A DNA stretch of 11,114 bases, taken from Thermoleophilia bacterium. GTDB taxonomy: Bacteria; Actinomycetota; Thermoleophilia; Gaiellales; Gaiellaceae. Positions 5,629 to 11,114 of this stretch are shown here, piece by piece. The notes under the pieces are model-generated. The model saw only the letters and a list, made by a program, of their open reading frames with translations. It was not told where the DNA came from and made no database searches. Location of the stretch: the NCBI GenBank assembly GCA_014534295.1, contig JACVRU010000051.1, forward strand, positions 1 to 11,114. Direction: 5' to 3'. Each line of letters begins with the position of its first letter. The first letter of the stretch is position 1. A program made the translations under genes and the position numbers.

Positions 5629-6827
5629 CCCGCCGCTGGCCCCGCAAGAACGATCCCGACTCGATCCGTGCGCGGCAGGAGGCGCTGCCGGTCGACGGGG
5701 AGGTCTTCGCCCACGACCTCGGCCCGTGGGTCGGCGCCCAGGAGGCTCTCACCGGCGCCGCCCTGATCCCCGTCGCCGTCGTGCCGGTGATCGTCGAGCT
5801 CGGCGAGTACGAGCTGACCGAGCCCGACGGGGGGCTGGCCGAGCGCAGCCGCGGGCTCGAGGAGGTCTTCGTGCCGCTCGCCCACACGGAGGGCGGGCTC
5901 TCCGCCTCGCTCCAGCGCGGCGCGAAGGCGGCCGCCGAGTCGGGCGGGTTCCGAACATACGTGATTCGCGACAGAATCACCCGAGCATCGTGCTTCGTCT
6001 GCAAGAGCGCGGCCGAGGCGCTCGAGCTCGCCCGCTGGATCGAGGACGAGGTGCCGGCCATGCGGGAATGGGTCGGCTCCGCTCCCGTCCCCGAGCTCTC
6101 GACCCGCGCCCGGCTGCGCGAGGTGAAGACGCACGTGGTGGGGCCGATGTGCCACGTGCTCTGGTCGTGGACGACGGGCGACGCGGTGGGGCCGAACATG
6201 ATGACCCGGAACTCCTATGCGCTGAACATGGGCTACGTCCTGGAGCGGGCGCCGGTGAAGCCGGAGCGGACGATGCTCGAGGCGAACATGGGCGGTGACA
6301 AGAAGCCCTCCTTCGAGTTCTTCCAGTCTGGGCACGGCAAGACGGTGATCGCCGAGTGCACGCTCACGGACGAGGCCGTGCGCCGCGTGCTGCGGACGAC
6401 CGTCGACGACCTGCTCGAGCTCGCGTGGGCGGGGACGCACGGCGCAGCGGCCTCCGGGATGCAGTCCGTGGCCTTCACGCCCGCGTCCGCGATCGCCGCC
6501 CTCTTCGCGGCGACGGGCCAGGACCTCGGCATGGTCGGGACGAGCTCCATGGCGCACGGCACCGGCCGGCGCGTCGAGGGCGGCCTGAACGTCGCGATCC
6601 GCCTGCCCGGGCTCGAGGTGGGGACGGTCGGCGGGGGCACGACCCTCCCCTACGCCCGGACCTGGCTCGAGCTGATCGGCTGCGCAGGCCCGGGCAAGGT
6701 CTACCGCTTCGCGCAGGTCGTTGCCGCCGCCACGCTCGCGCTCGAGATCTCGGCCTCTGCCGCGATGTCGACTGCCGGCTCGGAGAACTTCTTCCGGGCG
6801 CACCACGAGCGCGGCGGGCTGCGCTGA
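5625..6827 (+). CDS. Divergent hydroxymethylglutaryl-CoA reductase family protein
   Basis: This 400-residue soluble protein has HMG-CoA reductase architecture. That family reduces HMG-CoA to mevalonate with two NAD(P)H, or the reverse. The four catalytic residues can all be placed: E89 (PLAHTEGGLSAS), K226 (GGDKKP), D300 (TGQDLG) and H393 near the C-terminus (FFRAHHERGG). The cofactor motif is TGDAVGPNMMT (residues 184-194), and VGGGTTLPYARTWLELIGC matches the late conserved block. Departures from the classical family include no clear ENxIG/IPVGVAGPL block (here IPVAVVPVIVELGEY), GGDKKP for TDKKP, and GMVGTSSMAHG in place of the usual QNxxSSN. GTG at 5625 overlaps the preceding stop (GTGA). 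The open frame extends far upstream, but that part only re-reads other genes. Class and direction of reaction cannot be decided here; no other mevalonate gene is nearby. Confidence 0.92.
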   Translation: MTRRWPRKNDPDSIRARQEALPVDGEVFAHDLGPWVGAQEALTGAALIPVAVVPVIVELGEYELTEPDGGLAERSRGLEEVFVPLAHTEGGLSASLQRGAKAAAESGGFRTYVIRDRITRASCFVCKSAAEALELARWIEDEVPAMREWVGSAPVPELSTRARLREVKTHVVGPMCHVLWSWTTGDAVGPNMMTRNSYALNMGYVLERAPVKPERTMLEANMGGDKKPSFEFFQSGHGKTVIAECTLTDEAVRRVLRTTVDDLLELAWAGTHGAAASGMQSVAFTPASAIAALFAATGQDLGMVGTSSMAHGTGRRVEGGLNVAIRLPGLEVGTVGGGTTLPYARTWLELIGCAGPGKVYRFAQVVAAATLALEISASAAMSTAGSENFFRAHHERGGLR

Positions 6828-7123
6828 TGCTGGTGCTCGTCTTCTCGTACGAGGCGCGCGACCCGGCCGAGTTCGAGCGGGTCTACGGGCCCGACGGCGA
6901 GTGGGCCGAGTTCTTCCGCGGAGGCGCCGGCTACGTGGGGACGGAGCTGCTGCGCGACCGCGAGCAGCCGGGCCGGTACCTCGTCCTCGACCGCTGGGAG
7001 TCCGCGGAGGCGTACAACGCGTTCGTGGAGGCGAACCGCGCCGAGTACATGACCCGCGTCGACGACGCGCGCGTCTACTACGACCAGGAGCTCCGGCTCG
7101 GCACCTTCGACAACGTGTGGTGA
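6827..7123 (+). CDS. Antibiotic biosynthesis monooxygenase (ABM)-like dimeric alpha-beta barrel protein
   Basis: This small soluble protein of 98 residues resembles the ABM/dimeric ferredoxin-like barrel superfamily. It has the beta-alpha-beta order MLVLVFSYEA, a helix from the DPAEFERVYG region, GYVGTELLRD, YLVLDRWESAEAYNAF and a closing YYDQELRLGTF strand. Members of this fold include cofactor-free quinol monooxygenases, haem-degrading enzymes and proteins of unknown role, so the activity is open. The start ATG overlaps the HMG-CoA reductase stop by one base (TGATG), and its own stop overlaps the next GTG. It is therefore very likely co-translated with the operon. It could act as a small oxygenase or an accessory protein for the di-iron enzyme; nothing in the sequence decides. 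Confidence 0.85.
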   Translation: MLVLVFSYEARDPAEFERVYGPDGEWAEFFRGGAGYVGTELLRDREQPGRYLVLDRWESAEAYNAFVEANRAEYMTRVDDARVYYDQELRLGTFDNVW

Positions 7124-7584
7124 TCCCGCCTCACCACGACCCCGCCTGCTGGGGCTGCGGCGACGACCCGAGCGGGATCCACCTCCCCCAGCCGCGGGAG
7201 GAGGGGCTCGACCGCTACCGGGCGACGTTCTCCTTCGATGAGCGCCACCAGGGCGGGCCGGGACTCGTCCACGGCGGAATCGTCTCGGCGGCGCTCGACG
7301 AGGCGTGCGGACTGCTGGCCACCTGGTACCGCTTCCCGACCGTCACGGCGCGGATCTTCGTCCGCTACCGGCGGCCCGTGCCGATCAACCGGGAGCTGGA
7401 GGTCGAGGCCTGGCTCGCCGGCGAGCGGGGCCGGCGGCTGCACGTCGACGCGGCGCTCCGCGACGGCGCCGACGTGCTCGCCGAGGCCCGTGGCGCATTC
7501 CTCCACGTGCCGCTGGAGCACTTCCTCGTCACCCCGGAGGGGCGCGCGGCCGGCGAGGCGTGGCGCAGGCGGCTCGGCGGTTGA
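7120..7584 (+). CDS. PaaI-like hotdog-fold thioesterase
   Basis: This is a 154-residue single hotdog-domain protein of the PaaI/4HBT type, which hydrolyses acyl-CoA or acyl-ACP thioesters in the cytosol. It carries an N-terminal CWGCGDDPSGIHL (C10, C13), a frequent feature of this subgroup. The core active-site block is HGGIVSAALDEACG (H51-G53, D60, E61), followed by the usual VRYRRPVPINRELEVEAWLAGERGRRLHVDA strands in sequence. The start is GTG at 7120, overlapping the upstream TGA (GTGA); a GTG one codon earlier is equally readable. It is the last gene of the four-gene operon, and no terminator is visible after it. Its presence supports a CoA-thioester substrate for the operon, perhaps released after the reductase or oxygenase step. 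Substrate chain cannot be predicted. Confidence 0.9.
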   Translation: MIPPHHDPACWGCGDDPSGIHLPQPREEGLDRYRATFSFDERHQGGPGLVHGGIVSAALDEACGLLATWYRFPTVTARIFVRYRRPVPINRELEVEAWLAGERGRRLHVDAALRDGADVLAEARGAFLHVPLEHFLVTPEGRAAGEAWRRRLGG

Positions 7585-7598
7585 GTCTGCTCGGTGCC

Positions 7599-7736
7599 CT
7601 AGACGAAGAAGTAGATGAGGAGCGCCGTCGTGCCGACGAGGGCGACGGCGGCCAGGACGACCGTGAAGACCGCGCCCAGGGCGCGAGCCGGCGTCGCCTC
7701 GTCGCGGCCGCGGGCCAGTCTGCGGAGGATGGCCAT
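7599..7736 (-). CDS. 45-residue single-pass membrane peptide
   Basis: This short minus-strand frame encodes 45 residues. A basic N-terminus (MAILRRLARGRDEATPAR) is followed by one hydrophobic segment from about residue 20 to the end (ALGAVFTVVLAAVALVG, then ALLIYFFV). It has no recognisable family. The shape (charged cytoplasmic tail, membrane helix, GC-rich third positions) favours a real small protein over chance. The ribosome binding site is weak, and a TAGTTT hexamer lies about 30 bases upstream. It stands alone between the thioesterase end (15 bases away, convergent) and the LD-carboxypeptidase start (divergent). Function unknown. Confidence 0.65.
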   Translation of the reverse strand: MAILRRLARGRDEATPARALGAVFTVVLAAVALVGTTALLIYFFV

Positions 7737-7748
7737 GCTCGGGTCGTC

Positions 7749-7777
7749 ACCGGGTTCGGCCGGTCGGAAACTAGGAT
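7749..7777. promoter_or_regulatory. Divergent promoter region with small inverted repeat
   Basis: TAGGAT at 7772-7777 lies exactly six bases before the GTG start of the LD-carboxypeptidase, the spacing of a leaderless -10 element. On the other strand TAGTTT (plus 7768-7773) could serve the small membrane peptide. The two hexamers overlap within AAACTAGGAT. Just upstream, ACCGG (7749-7753) and CCGGT (7760-7764) form an inverted repeat across the -35 region of the plus promoter, a possible operator. No consensus -35 hexamer is seen. Confidence 0.5.
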
Positions 7778-7783
7778 CGCGGC

Positions 7784-8734
7784 GTGAAGGCCAGACCGCT
7801 GCCGCCCGGCGGCACGATCGGCGTCGCCGCTCCCTCCTCCCCGGTCGAGCAGTCGTCCGAGCTCGACCGCGGGATCCGCTGGTGGGAGTCGCGCGGCTAT
7901 CGCGTGCTGCTTGCGCCGGGCGTGCGAGAGCGGGACGACTACGTCGCGGGCGATCCGCGCGGGCGGGCCGACGACCTCGTGGCGCTCTTCGCCGATCCGG
8001 AAGTCGACGTCGTCCAGGTGCTGCGCGGCGGCTACGGCTGCTCCGAGGTCGTTCCGCACCTCGAATTCGAGACGATCGCGGCCAACCCGAAGCCGCTCGT
8101 CGGCTACTCGGACATCACGGTGCTGCACGTGTCGATCCGCCAGCGGACGGGGCTCGTGACCTTCTACGGGCCCGGGCTCGCCGGCGTGGGCGCCAGGGAC
8201 CGCGGCGAGTTCACGCAGGAGCGTCTGCTGCTGGCGTTGACCGGCGCCGGGCCGCTCGGCGAGGTGCCGCCGCGGCCGGACGACCCGTACGTCGGCGCGC
8301 TCGGCAGCGGACGGGCGACGGCGCCGCTCGTCGGCGGCTGTCTCTGGCTGCTGCGCGAGACGCTGGCGACGCCGTGGGAGGTCGATCTCGAGGGCAAGAT
8401 CCTCTTCTTCGAGGACGTCCACTGCCCGCCCTGGCACGTCGACGGCATCCTCTCGCAGCTGGCGAACGCGGGGAAGCTGGCCGGGGTCGCAGGCGTCGCG
8501 ATCGGCGAGATGTGCGAGTGCGAGCCCTGGCGCGAGCCGAAGCCGTGGCTGCGCGGGAAGTCGATGGAGGACGTCTTCGAGCAGCGCCTCGGCCCGCTCG
8601 GCGTGCCGGTGCTCTTCAACCTCCCTCTCGGCCACGGGAAGCATCTCTGCACGATCCCGCTCGGCGTGGAGGCGACCGTGGACGCGGACGCGCGGACGCT
8701 GACCTTCGACGAGCCGGCGCTGGCGGCGGACTAG
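7784..8734 (+). CDS. S66-family LD-carboxypeptidase (LdcA/MccF-like)
   Basis: A 316-residue serine peptidase of family S66. LdcA members cleave the L-Lys/mDAP-D-Ala bond of tetrapeptides in peptidoglycan recycling. MccF members cleave microcin C-type aminoacyl adenylates. The Ser-Glu-His triad is visible at S109 (VGYSDIT), E210 (LFFEDV) and H284 (PLGHGKH). The N-terminal block PPGGTIGVAAPSSPV and the VLRGGYGCSEVVPHL loop are family-typical. There is no signal peptide, so it acts in the cytosol. GTG at 7784 is chosen because the family motif begins right after it and TAGGAT stands six bases upstream; no ribosome binding site is seen, consistent with a leaderless mRNA. It is the right length and complete. 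The neighbouring tRNA gene ends three bases beyond its stop. LdcA-type is more likely by default; MccF-type immunity cannot be excluded. Confidence 0.92.
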   Translation: MKARPLPPGGTIGVAAPSSPVEQSSELDRGIRWWESRGYRVLLAPGVRERDDYVAGDPRGRADDLVALFADPEVDVVQVLRGGYGCSEVVPHLEFETIAANPKPLVGYSDITVLHVSIRQRTGLVTFYGPGLAGVGARDRGEFTQERLLLALTGAGPLGEVPPRPDDPYVGALGSGRATAPLVGGCLWLLRETLATPWEVDLEGKILFFEDVHCPPWHVDGILSQLANAGKLAGVAGVAIGEMCECEPWREPKPWLRGKSMEDVFEQRLGPLGVPVLFNLPLGHGKHLCTIPLGVEATVDADARTLTFDEPALAAD

Positions 8735-8737
8735 GAG

Positions 8738-8808
8738 AGGCGCCGAGCGGATTCGAACCGCTGTACGCGGCTTTGCAGGCCGCTGCCTAACCACTCGGCC
8801 ACGGCGCC
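8738..8808 (-). tRNA. tRNA-Cys (anticodon GCA)
   Basis: A complete 71-base cloverleaf reads on the minus strand. It has a 7-bp acceptor (GGCGCCG/CGGCGCC), a 3-bp D stem, a 5-bp anticodon stem GCGGC/GCCGC closing the loop CTGCAAA, a four-base variable loop and a 5-bp T stem around TTCGAAT. The anticodon GCA is at plus 8774-8776. The discriminator is U73 (plus A8738), the tRNA-Cys identity base. CCA is not encoded (CTC follows), so it must be added after transcription. It faces the LD-carboxypeptidase gene tail to tail. Confidence 0.97.
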
Positions 8809-8819
8809 GGGCAGGAGAG

Positions 8820-8845
8820 CCATCGTAGCCCCGAAAGGGGGATGG
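8820..8845. repeat. Bulged hairpin with GAAA tetraloop upstream of tRNA-Cys
   Basis: CCATC (8820-8824) pairs with GATGG (8841-8845), and CCCC (8829-8832) pairs with GGGG (8837-8840) around GAAA. A four-base GTAG bulge lies on one side. No T-run follows on either strand, so it is not an intrinsic terminator. It overlaps a TACGAT hexamer on the minus strand (plus 8822-8827) at -10 distance from the tRNA. It could be coincidental or an operator. Confidence 0.35.
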
Positions 8846-8865
8846 TGACGCGGCCGGATCGGGGT

Positions 8866-8871
8866 TACCTT
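8866..8871 (+). promoter_or_regulatory. Candidate -10 for the transglycosylase-peptidase gene
   Basis: TACCTT fits TANNNT and lies 23 bases before the TTG start. GTGACG/TGGTGA at about 15-17 bases upstream is a weak -35. This would give a leader of about 17 bases containing the AGGA ribosome binding site. Support is pattern only. Confidence 0.33.
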
Positions 8872-8894
8872 GGCGGTCTCACTCCGAGGACCCC

Positions 8895-10337
8895 TTGCTC
8901 CGGACGATCTGCTTCATCGCGCTCACGGGCGCCGCGCTCGCCGCTCCCGCCGCCGCCGCCAAGCGCTCGGCGGACCCGCTCGCCTACCGCGCGGGCCAGG
9001 AGGGGGCGCTCGCCCGCGCCGCCGCGGACGGCCACAGCCACGTGCTCTACGCGCACAGCCCGGACGGCATCCTCGGCACGGCGGCCCGGACCGCCCGCTG
9101 GCGGCCGCTGATCGACCGGGTCGCGCGCGGCAGCGGCTTCGCACCCGCCTCCCTCGAGGCGATGATCTTCCTCGAAAGCGCAGGCCGTCAGGAGGTGATC
9201 GCGGGCGGCAGCGACCCGGCGGCCGCCGCGGGGCTGGCGCAGATCGTCGCGGGAACGGGCCAGAGCTTCCTCGGCATGCGCGTCGACCTCGCGAGGAGCC
9301 GCAAGCTGACGAGGGCGATCGCGAAAGCGCGCGCGAACGGCAACCATGGCCGGGCCCGCCGCCTGGAGGGCCGCCGCCGCGCCGTCGACCATCGCTTCGA
9401 GCCCGGAAAGGCGCTCGAGGGGATGGTCCGGTACCTGAGGAAGGCGCGCGGCTACGTCGGCCGCAACGACCTCGCGATCGCCTCGTACCACATGGGCATC
9501 GGCAACCTCCAGAGCGCGCTCGCCGCCTACGGCCGCGGGAACGTCTCCTACGTCCGCCTCTATTTCGACTCGGCGCCCGACCGGCACCCGCGCGCGTGGC
9601 GCGTCCTCACCTCGATGAGCGACGACTCGCGCCACTACCTCTTCAAGGTGCGCGCGGCCCAGGAGATCATGCGTCTCTGGCGCGGCAACCCGGGCCGTTT
9701 GATGGCTCTCGCCCGACTGCACGCGAACAAGCTCTCCGGCGAGGAGGCGCTTCGCCCGCCTCACTCCACTCTGCAGTTCGATCGCCCCCGGGACGTGCAG
9801 GCAGCGTGGCGGCGGGGCCGGCTCGTCAAGCTGCCGCGCGGCGCCGGGCTCGTCTACAACCGCGGGATGGGACAGCTGGCCAAGAAGCTCGGCCGCCGGC
9901 CGCAGCTCTACCGCGGGCTCCGCCCCGACGCGGTGGCGACGCTCGAATACATCGGCCGCCGCGTCCGCGAGCTCTCCGGGGTGAAGGGCAGCCTCCGCGT
10001 GACGAGCACGGTGCGCGACTATCGCTACCAGCGTCGCCTGCTCCGGGTGAACTCGATGGCGACGCCCGGCTACTCGCTGCACACGACCGGCTACGCGTTC
10101 GACATCGGCCGCGAGTACCGCAACCCGCGGCAGGCAGCGGCTTTCGAGTTCGTGCTCGAGCGGCTCCAGTCCCGCGGGATCATCGAGTGGATCCGCGAGC
10201 CCGGCGCCATCCACGTCGCCGTCGGCCCGCGGGCCAGGCTCCTGCGCGTCAAGCCCAAGCAAGACGAGCAGCCGCGGGCGTTCCGGGCCTCTACGAGCCT
10301 GGAGTCGTTCCTGCGCTCGCTGACGAGCTTCTTCTAG
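8895..10337 (+). CDS. Secreted lytic transglycosylase fused to an M15-type peptidase
   Basis: A 480-residue bifunctional peptidoglycan hydrolase. Residues 1 to about 22 form a Sec signal peptide (MLRTICFIALTGAALAAP, then an Ala-rich cleavage region). Residues about 70-215 are an SLT-type transglycosylase: catalytic E94 in IFLESAGR, GLAQI (113-117) and ASYHMGIGNL (196-205), which cleaves the glycan strand. Residues about 340-450 form an M15/VanY-like zinc peptidase: STVRDYRYQRRLL, then SLHTTGYAFD with H396 and D403, and H440 in AIHVAV as the third ligand, with E431 or E435 as the general base. This part would cut stem-peptide or cross-link bonds. The TTG at 8895 has AGGA four bases upstream and starts the signal peptide exactly. 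A short Ser-rich tail follows. Its stop shares CTAG with the convergent oxidoreductase. It acts outside the membrane in wall turnover. Confidence 0.88.
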   Translation: MLRTICFIALTGAALAAPAAAAKRSADPLAYRAGQEGALARAAADGHSHVLYAHSPDGILGTAARTARWRPLIDRVARGSGFAPASLEAMIFLESAGRQEVIAGGSDPAAAAGLAQIVAGTGQSFLGMRVDLARSRKLTRAIAKARANGNHGRARRLEGRRRAVDHRFEPGKALEGMVRYLRKARGYVGRNDLAIASYHMGIGNLQSALAAYGRGNVSYVRLYFDSAPDRHPRAWRVLTSMSDDSRHYLFKVRAAQEIMRLWRGNPGRLMALARLHANKLSGEEALRPPHSTLQFDRPRDVQAAWRRGRLVKLPRGAGLVYNRGMGQLAKKLGRRPQLYRGLRPDAVATLEYIGRRVRELSGVKGSLRVTSTVRDYRYQRRLLRVNSMATPGYSLHTTGYAFDIGREYRNPRQAAAFEFVLERLQSRGIIEWIREPGAIHVAVGPRARLLRVKPKQDEQPRAFRASTSLESFLRSLTSFF

Positions 10338-11114
10338 GCCGCGACCCCGCTGAACTGCGGGATGACGTCGCGCCCGTAGGCCTCGAGCGTCTCCTCCTGA
10401 CCGTGGGTCATGAGGTAGATGTTGAACTGATCGACGCCCACCGACTCGAGCTCGCGCAGCTTCGAGGCGCACTGCTCCGCCGTCCCGAGCACCGAGAAGC
10501 GGTCACAGATCTCGTCTGAGACGAACTCGCCGTGCTTCGCGCCCACGCGCGAGTGCTCGGAGTAGTCGTAGAACTTGCGCGCCTTGACGTAGTCCGTCAG
10601 CGCGGCCGGGATCTCCGACTCCCAGCCGTACTTCTCGATCAGGTCCATGACGTGGTTCGAGACCATCGCGGGGAACCAGCGCACCTGGTCGCGCGCGTGC
10701 GCGAGGTCGTCCGTGATCATGCTCGGCGCGCCGACGATGCACTTGAGCGCGCTCGGGTCGCGTCCGGCCTCCTCGGCGGCGCGCCGCGCGGTGTCCATGA
10801 TCCACTGGATGATCTGCGGGTCGGCTAGCTGGATGATCACGCCGTCGCCGATGCGGCCGGCGACGGCGAGCGCCTTCGGGCCGTAGCCGGCGATCCACAT
10901 CTCGATCTGGGGAAGCTCCGCGCGCGCCCACGACAGTTGGAGCTCCTGGTCGTTCCAGTGGACGGCGCGGCCGTTCATCAGGTCCTTGATCATCGCGCAG
11001 CGCGCCTCGAACTCCGCGACCTTGACGGGCTTGAGGCCGACGACGCGCCGCGACGAGTCGCCGCGGCCGATGCCCATCACCATCCGGCCGTTCGAGATGT
11101 CCTGCATCGTCGCG
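10334..11114 (-). CDS. LLM-class (luciferase-like) F420/FMN-dependent oxidoreductase, C-terminal part
   Basis: About 260 residues are visible; the 5' end lies beyond the right edge. The family normally has about 300-350 residues, so the N-terminal strands are missing from the window. Visible features include ISNGRMVMGIGRGDSSRRVVG near the edge, a phosphate/cofactor-binding type block. Then come the substrate-helix region, ELPQIEMWIAGYGPKALAVAGRIGDGVIIQLA (the family's IAAxGPKALxLAGexADG motif) and VLGTAEQCASKLREL near the end, before a short FNIYLMTHGQEETLEAYGRDVIP tail. It is a soluble TIM-barrel enzyme using F420 or FMN. In actinobacteria many use F420, but the cofactor is not proven here. 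ATG at 11107 is internal: the frame continues upstream with Ala-Thr. Its TAG stop interlocks with the stop of the convergent gene. Confidence 0.92.
   Translation of the reverse strand, partial: ATMQDISNGRMVMGIGRGDSSRRVVGLKPVKVAEFEARCAMIKDLMNGRAVHWNDQELQLSWARAELPQIEMWIAGYGPKALAVAGRIGDGVIIQLADPQIIQWIMDTARRAAEEAGRDPSALKCIVGAPSMITDDLAHARDQVRWFPAMVSNHVMDLIEKYGWESEIPAALTDYVKARKFYDYSEHSRVGAKHGEFVSDEICDRFSVLGTAEQCASKLRELESVGVDQFNIYLMTHGQEETLEAYGRDVIPQFSGVAA

Noticed and set aside
5181..6806. 541-codon minus-strand open frame opposite the di-iron and HMGR genes
   Set aside because: Shadow frame without family features; both plus-strand genes are well supported.
7529..8794. 421-codon minus-strand open frame opposite the LD-carboxypeptidase, extending into the tRNA
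   Set aside because: It reads through the tRNA-Cys gene and has no recognisable motif; the plus strand carries the S66 triad.
8813..8894. A c-di-AMP (ydaO-type) riboswitch before the wall hydrolase, as seen before some actinobacterial wall genes
   Set aside because: The gap is only about 80 bases and shows none of the ydaO conserved blocks I could recognise.
8865..10472. 535-codon minus-strand open frame opposite the transglycosylase-peptidase
   Set aside because: Shadow frame: Arg/Ala/Asp-rich sequence without motifs, while the plus strand has both catalytic domains and a signal peptide.
1..11114. CRISPR arrays, transposases, integrases or direct-repeat arrays
   Set aside because: No regularly spaced repeats, no recombinase-like protein, and base composition is even across the window; the tRNA-Cys has no repeated 3' end nearby that would mark an attachment site.

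Overview
The window is a dense, very GC-rich bacterial chromosome segment. No stretch longer than about 150 bases lacks a gene. Several things point to a high-GC actinobacterium, perhaps a deep lineage such as Thermoleophilia/Gaiellales: GTG and TTG starts are frequent, third codon positions are GC-rich, several starts look leaderless behind TANNNT hexamers, gatCAB is present for tRNA amidation, and an LLM-class (typically F420-linked) oxidoreductase sits at the right edge. The lineage is an inference from style, not from a phylogenetic marker. I see no phage, insertion sequence, CRISPR array or plasmid signal.

Left third, minus strand (read right to left): folD (4787-3933), a cold-shock protein (3854-3654) with its own promoter and a strong intrinsic terminator, then gatC (3587-3288), gatA (3208-1796), an 84-residue unknown gene (1799-1545) and gatB (1552-149). 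The unknown gene overlaps the end of gatA and the start of gatB. GatCAB converts Glu-tRNA(Gln) and/or Asp-tRNA(Asn) to Gln-/Asn-tRNA. A fragment of another minus-strand frame lies at the left edge.

Middle, plus strand: a tightly coupled four-gene operon (4816-7584). It encodes a ferritin-like putative di-iron protein, a divergent HMG-CoA reductase homologue that keeps all four catalytic residues, an antibiotic-biosynthesis-monooxygenase-like protein and a PaaI-like hotdog thioesterase. Each junction overlaps by 1 or 4 bases. No other mevalonate gene is in the window. This is the strongest candidate here for an uncharacterised pathway, probably CoA-thioester or lipid/isoprenoid chemistry. The first gene diverges from folD across about 28 bases.

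Right third: a 45-residue membrane peptide (minus), an S66-family LD-carboxypeptidase (plus), tRNA-Cys(GCA) (minus), a secreted fusion of a lytic transglycosylase with an M15-type peptidase (plus) and, convergent with it, the C-terminal part of an LLM-class oxidoreductase that runs off the right edge. The S66 enzyme and the transglycosylase-peptidase are both peptidoglycan-directed and lie on either side of the tRNA gene. The transglycosylase-peptidase and oxidoreductase genes share one CTAG for their two stop codons.
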